Source: Methanobacterium sp. (GTDB taxonomy: Archaea > Methanobacteriota > Methanobacteria > Methanobacteriales > Methanobacteriaceae). Taken from it: DNA of 11,558 nt. The stretch lies in the NCBI GenBank assembly GCA_015661405.1, contig JACWMK010000060.1, positions 1 through 11,558 on the forward strand. The letters are read 5' to 3'. A program made the translations under genes and the position numbers. Below are positions 1-7,327 of the stretch, piece by piece. The notes beneath the pieces were generated by a model. That model did not search any database. It was not told the origin of the DNA and saw only the letters and a list, made by a program, of their open reading frames with translations. Numbering within the stretch: the first letter of the stretch is position 1; each line of letters begins with the position of its first letter.

Positions 1-410
1 CCTACAAAAAAACTAACACCACATAGCGAACGCTAACATCCAAAAAACCGGAAAATAAAGGAAAAAAGAAGAAAAAACCCCAGAAAATATAAAAAATCAA
101 ACAAATAACTAAAATTACCCAACAAAATTAAAAAAAAATGAAGTAAATAGAAAATCTCGTTAATCTTTTAATATTTAAGGTTGATTTTATAATCAGATAA
201 ATTATAAATTTTACACCCAAAAAATAATTCTATATAATAAAAAGTTTTTTAATAAGAAGTGTAATATTGATAATATAGATCTGATAAATTTAAGAAAACA
301 TGATTCTTAAGGATATTACAAAAGAAAAAATTACTAAAACAGAAAATCAAGATAATAATTATTACATCAAACAATAAATATCACTAAAATTTATGAAGAG
401 GTTCTATTTA
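1..410. other. AT-rich intergenic region, no gene seen
   Basis: No convincing coding sequence is present before the deacetylase-like gene. The first 150 bases are strongly A-rich on the plus strand, with many A-runs, and all three forward frames close quickly. A short inverted repeat, TAGCG-AA-CGCTA, lies at 24-35. A TATA-like stretch, TATATAATAA, at 231-240 could be an archaeal promoter element, but it would leave a leader of roughly 145 bases before the start at 411, so this is weak. No RNA gene is recognisable. Confidence 0.5.
398..402 (+). promoter_or_regulatory. ribosome binding site deciding the start at 411
   Basis: GAGGT lies 8 bases upstream of the ATG at 411, a normal Shine-Dalgarno spacing. 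The in-frame ATG at 393 has no such site upstream, and GAGGT lies inside the reading frame that would begin there. The start at 411 is therefore preferred. Confidence 0.6.
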
Positions 411-1586
411 ATGATTACAATTCATCCTTGGCCAAATGCTAAAGATATGGCATTTAGTATTCGTGATGATGATTTAAGCTTTTTCACAGATTCCAAAATG
501 CTTGAGAGAATATATAATAAAGCTTGGGAAAATGGGTTTAAAGTTTCTTTCTCTACAATTCCAAATCATAAAGGTACTAATAATTTGAATGTACCTCCTA
601 ATTTTAGAAATAGTCATAATTATTATCCAATATATAAAAACACACAACTTGTTGAATTTCTTAAGCAAAAAATTGTTGAGGATAAAATAGACATAATGCA
701 ACATGGTTATTGTCATATGAAAAATGTGAATCTTCCTGAGCTTAAATTTGATTTAAAATCAAGTACTATCATTACTAAAAATAATGAAAAATTTGATTTA
801 AATAAATATTCAGAGTTTTACGGTGCGAATGCTGATTACATTCGGACTAACATTAAAGAAGGAAAAACAATTTTAGAAAAAACATTTGAGATCCCAATTA
901 AAGTATTTGTAGCACCACAAGAATATTTAAATAAAAATATGTGGCAAGAGTTATTGAATAATAATTTAAGTTATTGTGGAAGTTTTGGGATTAGAAGTTT
1001 AAAAAATGTTCCAATTAATCAAATTAACTTTATCAATATGTTTAAAGTAGTCTATAAAAATCTAATTAACAATTTTGAAGAAATTAATGATAATAAAATG
1101 TTTCTAACAAATTTATTAACAATACCGTCAGAATATAGCCATAGTTGGAACATAAGTAGCAACTCTGAAAAAGAACATTTTAATTATTTTAAAGATAGTA
1201 TTCATAATAAATTGAAGTCCCGTGGGTTTTTAATACTTTTAACGCATTATTATGAATATTATTATGATTGGAATGAAAAGATAACTCAAAAAAACCTATA
1301 TAAATATTTTATTAAATCGTTAAATTACGTAAATAATAATTTGGATTTGTGGAAATGTTCTGTTACTGAGTTAGTATCTTGGATTTCAAGAATTAAGCAG
1401 ATCCATCTAAAACAAAAACATAATGAATTAATTATTACTTCTAGATTTAAGTTGCCTGGATTTACAATTAAGATTCACGACGATATAGGCGTAGAAAATA
1501 AATTTAACGTATTAGAAAAAAATTCCTTTAAATATGTCATTATGGATATAAAAGTTGGTGAAAATCGTATTGTAATTAATAATTAA
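411..1586 (+). CDS. polysaccharide deacetylase-fold protein (DUF2334-like)
   Basis: The protein is 391 aa from the preferred ATG at 411 (an in-frame ATG at 393 would add 6). It looks like a carbohydrate esterase / DUF2334-type protein with a polysaccharide-deacetylase barrel. An Arg-Asp-Asp-Asp motif near residues 18-21 would supply metal-binding and catalytic acids. The motif QHGYCH (97-102) has the spaced His pair of the second metal-binding motif. 'VAPQEYL' (about 167-173) sits where the family has its Pro-containing loop, and 'LLTHYYEYY' (about 276-284) matches the late His motif. The last 55 residues form a beta-rich tail of unknown role. There is no signal peptide or membrane segment, so it is probably cytoplasmic. 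Family knowledge suggests removal of N- or O-acetyl groups from a sugar, but the substrate cannot be read from the sequence. An adhesin remnant lies downstream, and other glycan genes are within the window. Confidence 0.7.
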   Translation: MITIHPWPNAKDMAFSIRDDDLSFFTDSKMLERIYNKAWENGFKVSFSTIPNHKGTNNLNVPPNFRNSHNYYPIYKNTQLVEFLKQKIVEDKIDIMQHGYCHMKNVNLPELKFDLKSSTIITKNNEKFDLNKYSEFYGANADYIRTNIKEGKTILEKTFEIPIKVFVAPQEYLNKNMWQELLNNNLSYCGSFGIRSLKNVPINQINFINMFKVVYKNLINNFEEINDNKMFLTNLLTIPSEYSHSWNISSNSEKEHFNYFKDSIHNKLKSRGFLILLTHYYEYYYDWNEKITQKNLYKYFIKSLNYVNNNLDLWKCSVTELVSWISRIKQIHLKQKHNELIITSRFKLPGFTIKIHDDIGVENKFNVLEKNSFKYVIMDIKVGENRIVINN

Positions 1587-1619
1587 TTGAATTTTTCGAA
1601 CTATTGCTTCCTGTTCATA

Positions 1620-1972
1620 TGAATCTAACACGGCACTAGCCAACTTTGTCTGGGGATATAGTTGGGCAATGCACTCCTGAAATTGTATAGTTACCATCCA
1701 GAATAACCCCATATTCACCAATAACTCCCAGCAACCGGTGTGGGAGTCATATGTAATGATGACGGCGATAATATGACTATAACTGGTGGATCATTCACCG
1801 GTAACACAGCAACTGGAAACTATCACCTTTAATAATACAATAGGAACTATTAACAATATAACATGTCCAATGGAAAGGCAACATCCCTTTAAACGCGGGT
1901 AATGTTAGTGATGTGGCTACTGTTTCAGCTACCATTGACAATCAAACTGTACAAACAAATGTTACAACATAG
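1620..1972 (+). pseudogene. decayed adhesin-like protein remnant
   Basis: Pieces of an adhesin-like gene are readable in shifting frames. VTIQNNPIFTNNS starts at 1690, and ICNDDGDNMTITGGSFTGNT follows in another frame between about 1749 and 1808. After an in-frame stop at 1830, a C-terminal Ig-like tail appears in broken frames: SNGKATSL from 1866, then LNAGN running into VATVSATIDNQT and ending at TAG 1970-1972. The tail aligns with the last 30 or so residues of the intact adhesin downstream (SNGIATSTLKAGT, NVSATIDNTT). At least three frameshifts and a stop separate the blocks, and most of the beta-helix is gone. The left limit is approximate: a garbled coil, with NTA and a GGA-like stretch, begins near 1624. 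This is a dead paralogue of the 2347-5013 gene, left by deletion and decay. Confidence 0.75.
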
Positions 1973-2263
1973 ACAGCTATCTCCAAAGAAACCAGATTTA
2001 ACTCAAATTAAATGACCCTAAAAACGGTTCACAAAAATAATAATACAATTAAATATTTTTTTTTGAAACCTAACTAAAGGATATAATAATTTCTATTTTA
2101 AAAATGAAAAACAAGAACCCCTACTAACTATCATAACATATATGGTGTTATTAATAAGATTTAAACATTGATAATTACTGGTATAAAAGATCTGCTGATC
2201 TTAACAATTATACGTTATTTAAATTAGATAATAACAAGCATAAATGATTTTTTTCACTAACTA

Positions 2264-2272
2264 CTATATATA
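2264..2272 (+). promoter_or_regulatory. candidate TATA box for the adhesin gene
   Basis: CTATATATA lies about 75 bases before the preferred ATG at 2347. Archaeal transcription would begin about 25 bases downstream, giving a leader of roughly 50 bases that includes the ribosome binding site. The call rests on sequence match and position only. Confidence 0.4.
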
Positions 2273-2330
2273 GGAGTGACCATTACCATATAAACATTTA
2301 ACTACCTTGTTCATTTTTTAGAAGGTATAT

Positions 2331-2335
2331 GGAGG
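2331..2335 (+). promoter_or_regulatory. ribosome binding site deciding the start at 2347
   Basis: GGAGG lies 11 bases before the ATG at 2347. The upstream in-frame ATG at 2329 overlaps this site and has only a GAAGGT two bases away, which is too close. Starting at 2347 also gives a normal signal peptide beginning MILSKYL. Confidence 0.55.
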
Positions 2336-2346
2336 CGGAAAAATCA

Positions 2347-5013
2347 ATGATTTTATCTAAATATTTAAACAATTTAACTTTTCTCGTATTTTGTCTGACA
2401 TTTACTCTAACGATGTGTGGAACAGTAGCGGCAGCCCCTACAAACATTACACATGATAATTTATCAATCAGCGAAAATCAATCAACTTACTATAATTCAA
2501 CATTAAAAAGTAATAATATTAATGAATCTGCAGGTAAAACATCATTACCTGATCCGCAGATTTATAAAAACGGAACACCTGTAGCTAGGGGAGGGCATAC
2601 GGTTGGATATAATTTCCCGTCAATTGCAGCAGCAATCAATGTTGCAGAAAGTGGTGATACTATAATGCTCGCGAATGGCGGGACATTCAATGAAAATGAC
2701 TTAATAATTGCTAAAAATCTGAATTTCAACGTATTTAACAATGGTATGGCCACAATAAACGGTGCTAACAATAAGATATTCATCATAGATTCCGGTGTAA
2801 CTGTCACTATACAAAATTTAATATTAGAAAACGGAAAAACAACTGATGGAGGTGCAATCTACAACAAAGGTTACTTGACAGTAAAAAACTGCACTTTCAA
2901 AGATAACACTGCAACCAGCGATGGTGGAGTAATTTACAATACAGGTACTTATATTATTAATAATAGCACTTTTGCAGATAACACTGTAACAGGTACTTAT
3001 GGTGATGGTGGAGTTATCTACAGTGCTAGCGGTACTGGTACTATTAATGACTGTAAATTCACTTATAATACTGCAACTAATGATGGTGGCACTATATACA
3101 TTGCTGGTGGTACTTTGAATGTTAATGGCAGTACTTTCACCAAAAATACTGCAACTATTGTTGGTGGTGCATTAGATAATCATGGTTATTCTACTGAAAA
3201 AGATTGTGCCTTCACAGATAACACTGTAAAAAGTACAACTGGTGATGGTGGTGCAATAGGAAATTATGGTACTTTAACTGTAACAATTAGTAATACTTTC
3301 ACAGGTAACACTGCAACTTATGGTGGTGCTATTTACAGTTCTAATAATTGTACAATTAATAACAGTTCCTTCAAAAATAACAGTGCATATAGTAGTGGAG
3401 CTATCGCTAATTGTGGTAAGTTGAATGTAAATGGCAGTACTTTTACAGGCAACACTGCAACCATTGGTGGTGGTGCAATTAATAATTATCAGGGTATTTT
3501 AATTGCAACCGACAGTAATTTCACAGGTAACAGGGTAACAGGTACAGATGCTGATGGTGGTGCAATAGAAAATAATCAGGGTACTTCAATTGTAACCAAT
3601 AATACTTTCACAAGAAATAATGCAGCTTTGGGCGGTGCAATCTTCAGTTTCAGTCTAAGTAATAGTACAATTAATAACAATACTTTCACAAATAACACTG
3701 CCACTTGGGGTGGTGCTATCGGCAATGAACAGGGCACATTAACCGTAACCGGCAGTACTTTCACAGGTAACAATGCTACAATTAATGGTGGTGCCATAGA
3801 AAATGAAGGCACAGGTAATTTGATAGTTAAGGACAATAAATTCACAAATAACAAATCAGCTTATGGTGGTGCATTATTCAATTGCTTTACATTAACAGTT
3901 AATGGAAATATCTTCACAAACAACATTGCCATTATTGAGGGTGGCGCAATAGAAAATGATGATACTTTAACTCTAACTGCTAGTAATACTTTCACAAACA
4001 ACTCTGCAACTGTTGAGGGTGGTGCAATAGAAAATCATGATAATTCGACCATAACCGGAAGTACTTTCAATAATAACACTGCTACGAATGGTGGTGCAAT
4101 AAGAAATGATGGTACTTTAACGGTAACAGGCAGCACTTTCACAGGCAACACCGTAAAAGATACCAATAGTAATAATGTGGGTGGCGCTATAGAAAATGAT
4201 GATACTTTAACGGTAACAAGCAGTAATTTCATGAAAAATATTGCATATTATGCTGGTGCAATCTACAATATGGAATTATGTATTTTGGAAAACAGTAAAT
4301 TCACAAACAACTCCGCAACTAGTGGTGGTGCAATAGAAAATGAGGGTATATTAGATGTAACCGGCAGCACATTTACAAATAACACTGCATCTTGTGGCGG
4401 TGCTCTCTTCAATGACAATTCATTAATTATTAGTAGCAGCACCCTCAGCAATAACACTGCATCTTGTGGCGGTGCTCTCTTCAATAAAAATTCCTTAAAT
4501 ATTAAATACAGTACTCTCACCAATAATACTGCCACCACTCATGGTGGAGCAGTATACAATGAATGCAGCGGAACTTCAATAATTCAATTCAACAGGATAA
4601 TTGGAAACAATAACTATGATATTTTCAATAATAATGGTTCAGTGAATGCTAATGATAATTGGTGGGGCACCAACTTTAAAGGAACCAATCCCTTAGCTGC
4701 TAAGAGAATAAATATGGGAACTGCTAGTTACTGGATAGTTCTAACTATCACTGCTAATTCCAAAACAATTCCATTAAATGGAAGTTCAACTATAACTGTT
4801 AACCTGCTACATGACAATAATGGTGCAAGTGTAAGTGGTGTAGTGCCCTATACTGGATTAGTAAATTATGTCACTTCATTGGGAACAATTTGTAATTCTT
4901 ACGTATCTAATGGAATAGCAACATCTACATTAAAAGCAGGTACAATTAGTGGCACGACTAATGTTTCAGCTACAATTGATAATACAACTGTAATTACAGA
5001 AGTTACAATATAA
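2347..5013 (+). CDS. adhesin-like surface protein, beta-helix repeats plus Ig-like tail
   Basis: The protein is 888 aa from ATG 2347, a secreted surface protein of the methanogen adhesin-like type. Residues 1-30 form a signal peptide with a hydrophobic core and AAA before the likely cut. A region near 55-160 has the opening of a pectin-lyase-like helix (SIAAAINVAESGDTIML, then TINGANN). About 23 coils follow with the Chlamydia-Pmp-like pattern GGAIxN...FTxNTAT, each roughly 24-35 residues, forming a right-handed parallel beta-helix. NWWG sits at about 771-774, where such helices often end, and an Ig-like domain covers about 798-888. No membrane anchor or sorting motif follows, so attachment to the pseudomurein wall must be by another route, or the protein is released. 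Most coils carry Asn-x-Thr sequons, so heavy N-glycosylation is plausible. Ligand unknown. It is probably transcribed alone; a decayed paralogue lies upstream. Confidence 0.88.
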   Translation: MILSKYLNNLTFLVFCLTFTLTMCGTVAAAPTNITHDNLSISENQSTYYNSTLKSNNINESAGKTSLPDPQIYKNGTPVARGGHTVGYNFPSIAAAINVAESGDTIMLANGGTFNENDLIIAKNLNFNVFNNGMATINGANNKIFIIDSGVTVTIQNLILENGKTTDGGAIYNKGYLTVKNCTFKDNTATSDGGVIYNTGTYIINNSTFADNTVTGTYGDGGVIYSASGTGTINDCKFTYNTATNDGGTIYIAGGTLNVNGSTFTKNTATIVGGALDNHGYSTEKDCAFTDNTVKSTTGDGGAIGNYGTLTVTISNTFTGNTATYGGAIYSSNNCTINNSSFKNNSAYSSGAIANCGKLNVNGSTFTGNTATIGGGAINNYQGILIATDSNFTGNRVTGTDADGGAIENNQGTSIVTNNTFTRNNAALGGAIFSFSLSNSTINNNTFTNNTATWGGAIGNEQGTLTVTGSTFTGNNATINGGAIENEGTGNLIVKDNKFTNNKSAYGGALFNCFTLTVNGNIFTNNIAIIEGGAIENDDTLTLTASNTFTNNSATVEGGAIENHDNSTITGSTFNNNTATNGGAIRNDGTLTVTGSTFTGNTVKDTNSNNVGGAIENDDTLTVTSSNFMKNIAYYAGAIYNMELCILENSKFTNNSATSGGAIENEGILDVTGSTFTNNTASCGGALFNDNSLIISSSTLSNNTASCGGALFNKNSLNIKYSTLTNNTATTHGGAVYNECSGTSIIQFNRIIGNNNYDIFNNNGSVNANDNWWGTNFKGTNPLAAKRINMGTASYWIVLTITANSKTIPLNGSSTITVNLLHDNNGASVSGVVPYTGLVNYVTSLGTICNSYVSNGIATSTLKAGTISGTTNVSATIDNTTVITEVTI
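2840..4566 (+). repeat. beta-helix coil repeats within the adhesin
   Basis: About 23 degenerate coding repeats carry GGA(I/L/V)xN, beginning with GGAIYNKG near 2849 and ending with GGAVYNEC near 4543. Between them sit FTxNxAT motifs. At DNA level the phrases GGTGGTGCAATA and TTCACAGGTAACACTGCAAC recur with small changes. The array suggests growth by unequal exchange followed by divergence. Confidence 0.85.
4378..4485 (+). repeat. exact 36-bp direct repeat, 72-bp period, in the adhesin
   Basis: The 36 bases at 4378-4413 recur without change at 4450-4485, and the DNA between them is similar to that after the second copy. Both encode NNTASCGGALFN. The 72-base period equals 24 residues, one beta-helix coil, so this is a young in-frame coil duplication. 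Confidence 0.85.
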
Positions 5014-5050
5014 AAATATCATCCGGCATAACATTTATAATCCATTACCA

Positions 5051-5058
5051 TTTTTTTT
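5051..5058 (+). terminator. T-run terminator after the adhesin gene
   Basis: Eight consecutive T on the plus strand lie about 40 bases after the adhesin stop codon. Archaeal RNA polymerase can terminate at such runs without a hairpin, and none is evident here. Confidence 0.35.
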
Positions 5059-5498
5059 AAGCTTGGATAAAGGTTTCTTTGACAAAATAGATGTGACTGA
5101 AATTATAAAATTTAAATTCTTATTTTTTTATATAAACATGAATTATAATCCGCTTGCTATTGATTTTTCTTAATATCATTAAGAATACTCCTATAATGAT
5201 TACTAAAAAAAAAATTTTATGTTGAAATCTAGGGGGAAGATCTCCATAGAAAGTGTTTATTGTTGTTTTAAATAATAAAATAATTATTATATTTACAGTT
5301 ACTAAAGATACCTTATCTTTTAGAATTATTAAAATAAAAAAAAGGAGATTCGGATTAAAAGCAGAAAACTAGGAATAGTTAAGAAAAAGTTTTGAACTTC
5401 AAAAAAAAATGCGGTAAACTTTATTTAATATTTCAAACTAATAGAACGATAAGTTTGTATTGAATTAAAATAAACTTAATATATGATTTTTTTATCAT

Positions 5499-5508
5499 AA
5501 AATATATC
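5499..5508 (+). promoter_or_regulatory. candidate TATA box for the GT-C membrane protein
   Basis: AAAATATATC lies about 50 bases before the ATG at 5556, giving a leader of roughly 20-25 bases if transcription starts at the usual archaeal distance. A small hairpin (TATGAT, six T, ATCATA; 5482-5499) touches its left edge. The region is generally AT-rich, so the match could be chance. Confidence 0.3.
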
Positions 5509-5555
5509 ATTTTTTACGTTTCCATAATATAATTTTAATTTTCTTTTGTGATTGA

Positions 5556-7151
5556 ATGAATATTAAACAAAATCAATTTAAAAGTCTAATTTGGATTATA
5601 CCTGCCATAATAGCATTCTGTTTAGCTTTAATTCCAACTCTAACATATCAGTGGCCTTTAAGCTGGGATATTATAAACCATGTACAAATAGCCCATGTTT
5701 ATGCAAAATATGGATTCGTTTTAACAAATCCATTAATGCATAGTGATCAAACGGGTTATATGAGTATAGGTTATCCTCCATTATTTCATTTTTTAATTGT
5801 TGCGTTAGGTATCTTAAGTAAAATTAATTATTTCCAGATTGCTCGCGTTCTGCAGCCTTTCTTAGCCATGTTCGTGGTGCTGTCTGTTTCTTTTGTAGGC
5901 CGTAAGTTTTACGGAAACATTGCTGGAATATCAGCTGGTTTTCTAATAATAGCCAGTTTATTGTTAGGTAATCGTCTAATTTTTCCCCTGCCAGAAAATT
6001 TAGCTTTAATATTTCTTCCTTTAGCGGTTTATTTTTATTATTATTCTTTAAAAGAGAAATCACTCAAATACGCTACTTTAGCAGGATCTTTATTTATATT
6101 TGTACTGTTAATTCATCAACTTGCTCCTGTTGTTTTATTTGTTGTGATAACTGCTTTTACAATAGTTGAATTAATTTTATATCGTAATATTCATGTTGTT
6201 AAAAATTATGGTGCATTTCTTTTATTACCCCTAGTATTGTTAGTAATAGGAGTTGTAGGGTTACTAATGTTGTTCCCCCATAGTTTTATAAATATTATAC
6301 ACGAGGGAATTTATGAAGCAACTGATTTTGCCACTAGTCAGATTAATGAGCCGATAGGATTATTGAGTTATGGAAATCTTGGTGTTTTAACATTAATATT
6401 TGGTTTGATTGGATTTATTTCTGCAATTATAAGAAGGCAGAAAAAAGACATATTTTTACTTACTTGGGTTATCGTAATTGTATTAGCGATTAATATTCAT
6501 CTATTTGATGTAAGCTTAAACGTTTTATCCCCTCGCTTGTTGGTTTATCTTTTAATACCGGTTTCAATTTTGGGTGGATTTGGTTTAACTCAGGTTTATT
6601 ATAAACTCAAGGATTATAAAAATTTTTCTTCCAAAAACTTCAGAACTGCATTTTTAATATCAATATTCGTATTGGCTACATTTGACGGAGTTTTAACTAT
6701 GGAAAATCCATTAATAGCTTATAATGGAATTAATAATCAATATGGATCATTTCAAATAGCACCACCAACTACTTCAATGGTAGAACTTGCTCAATGGTTT
6801 AACGATAATGGTGACAAGAGTAAATCTATATCATCCAACAATTTTTATGCTCTAGTTTTTGTAACAGCTGAAACAGGAATGCCTCTAGCTGATTGGTATG
6901 ATTTCACATACCTCAATAACAACACTTCAAAATCCTTCTTTAATCAGGAAGGAATTGGATATGTTGTATTAGATAAAAGACTATCATTCCAATCAAATAA
7001 TGGAACATTCTATAAAGTTCCTTATGAAACTGATCTTTATACTCTGTTTTATTACAGTGGAAATATTCAATCTAATCTTAATCAGATTCTTCCCAATTCC
7101 GTGAAGGTTGTATATGAAAATAAGGATTTCATAGTTTGTGAAGTTCAATGA
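5556..7151 (+). CDS. GT-C-type multi-pass membrane glycosyltransferase-like protein
   Basis: The protein is 531 aa, with about 10-11 hydrophobic segments in residues 10-380 and a soluble tail (about 385-531) likely facing outward. The first loop after helix 1 has 'WPLSWDIINH' with an acidic residue at D38, followed by 'GYPPLFHFL' (72-80) and 'PLPENLALIFLP' (144-155). This arrangement is typical of GT-C glycosyltransferases (PMT/ArnT/AglB-like fold), in which a lipid-linked sugar donor is used outside the cytoplasmic membrane and the first-loop Asp acts in catalysis. The exact family, donor and acceptor cannot be told, and some such proteins are annotated only as membrane proteins. The tail has W, D and Y residues but no recognised domain. 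GTGAT lies 3 bases before the ATG, a somewhat close ribosome binding site. It stands alone between gaps of 542 and 176 bases, so is probably monocistronic. Confidence 0.68.
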   Translation: MNIKQNQFKSLIWIIPAIIAFCLALIPTLTYQWPLSWDIINHVQIAHVYAKYGFVLTNPLMHSDQTGYMSIGYPPLFHFLIVALGILSKINYFQIARVLQPFLAMFVVLSVSFVGRKFYGNIAGISAGFLIIASLLLGNRLIFPLPENLALIFLPLAVYFYYYSLKEKSLKYATLAGSLFIFVLLIHQLAPVVLFVVITAFTIVELILYRNIHVVKNYGAFLLLPLVLLVIGVVGLLMLFPHSFINIIHEGIYEATDFATSQINEPIGLLSYGNLGVLTLIFGLIGFISAIIRRQKKDIFLLTWVIVIVLAINIHLFDVSLNVLSPRLLVYLLIPVSILGGFGLTQVYYKLKDYKNFSSKNFRTAFLISIFVLATFDGVLTMENPLIAYNGINNQYGSFQIAPPTTSMVELAQWFNDNGDKSKSISSNNFYALVFVTAETGMPLADWYDFTYLNNNTSKSFFNQEGIGYVVLDKRLSFQSNNGTFYKVPYETDLYTLFYYSGNIQSNLNQILPNSVKVVYENKDFIVCEVQ

Positions 7152-7173
7152 TTTATATAGTAATTATTAATTA

Positions 7174-7180
7174 TTTTTTT
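7174..7180 (+). terminator. T-run terminator after the GT-C gene
   Basis: A run of seven T lies 22 bases after the stop codon, preceded by an AT-only inverted repeat (TAATTATTAATTA). It is a plausible archaeal terminator. Confidence 0.35.
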
Positions 7181-7316
7181 AGAGTAAAAAATGAGCTATT
7201 TAACAAATATCAGTTTGAAAAAATTAGTAATGAATAAAAAACTTTAATAATGAAATGTAATTGTTTAAATAATAATAAAGATTAATAATAATTAAATAAT
7301 TCTTTATAATTATATT

Positions 7317-7322
7317 GGTGAT
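7317..7322 (+). promoter_or_regulatory. ribosome binding site of the response regulator
   Basis: GGTGAT lies 5 bases before the ATG at 7328, a strong match to the 16S rRNA tail of methanogens. It supports this start. Confidence 0.65.
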
Positions 7323-7327
7323 TTTTA

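Larger units (their letters stand above)
1973..2346. other. intergenic leader of the adhesin gene
   Basis: No gene is seen. The stretch is AT-rich with a T-run near 2057-2066, which could end transcription of remnant or upstream RNA. It has an inverted repeat, AAGATC-TGCT-GATCTT, at 2187-2202 that overlaps a TATAAAAG string (2182-2189), and a second TATA-like box nearer the adhesin start. Confidence 0.45.
5014..5555. other. 542-base AT-rich intergenic region
   Basis: No coding sequence is supported. It contains a T-run near the adhesin end (5051-5058) and an imperfect hairpin at 5228-5250 in its most G-rich spot. An AAAAGGAGAT string near 5340 resembles a ribosome binding site but has no start codon in range. 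TATA-like AT motifs lie just before the next gene. No tRNA or known riboswitch is recognisable. Confidence 0.5.

Noticed and set aside
1..36. Open frame from the left edge to a TAA at 34-36, possibly the tail of an upstream gene
   Set aside because: Eleven codons without recognisable features are too little to support a gene; the A-rich DNA gives such frames by chance.
300..377. 25-codon reading frame starting ATG at 300, in the same frame as the deacetylase gene
   Set aside because: It has no ribosome binding site, its composition matches random AT-rich DNA, and no protein family is recognisable.
1512..1721. Minus-strand frame of 69 codons spanning the deacetylase end and the adhesin remnant
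   Set aside because: It overlaps a real gene and a decayed one, has no family features, and the plus-strand reading explains the sequence better.
2562..4538. Several minus-strand frames of 80-92 codons opposite the adhesin
   Set aside because: They are rich in Val, Leu and Pro as the mirror of the GGTGGTGCA and AAC-ACT coding repeats, lack ribosome binding sites, and the plus-strand adhesin explains the region.
5335..5375. AAAAGGAGAT followed by a short A-rich stretch, considered as a small gene start
   Set aside because: No ATG, GTG or TTG lies at a workable distance with a following open frame.
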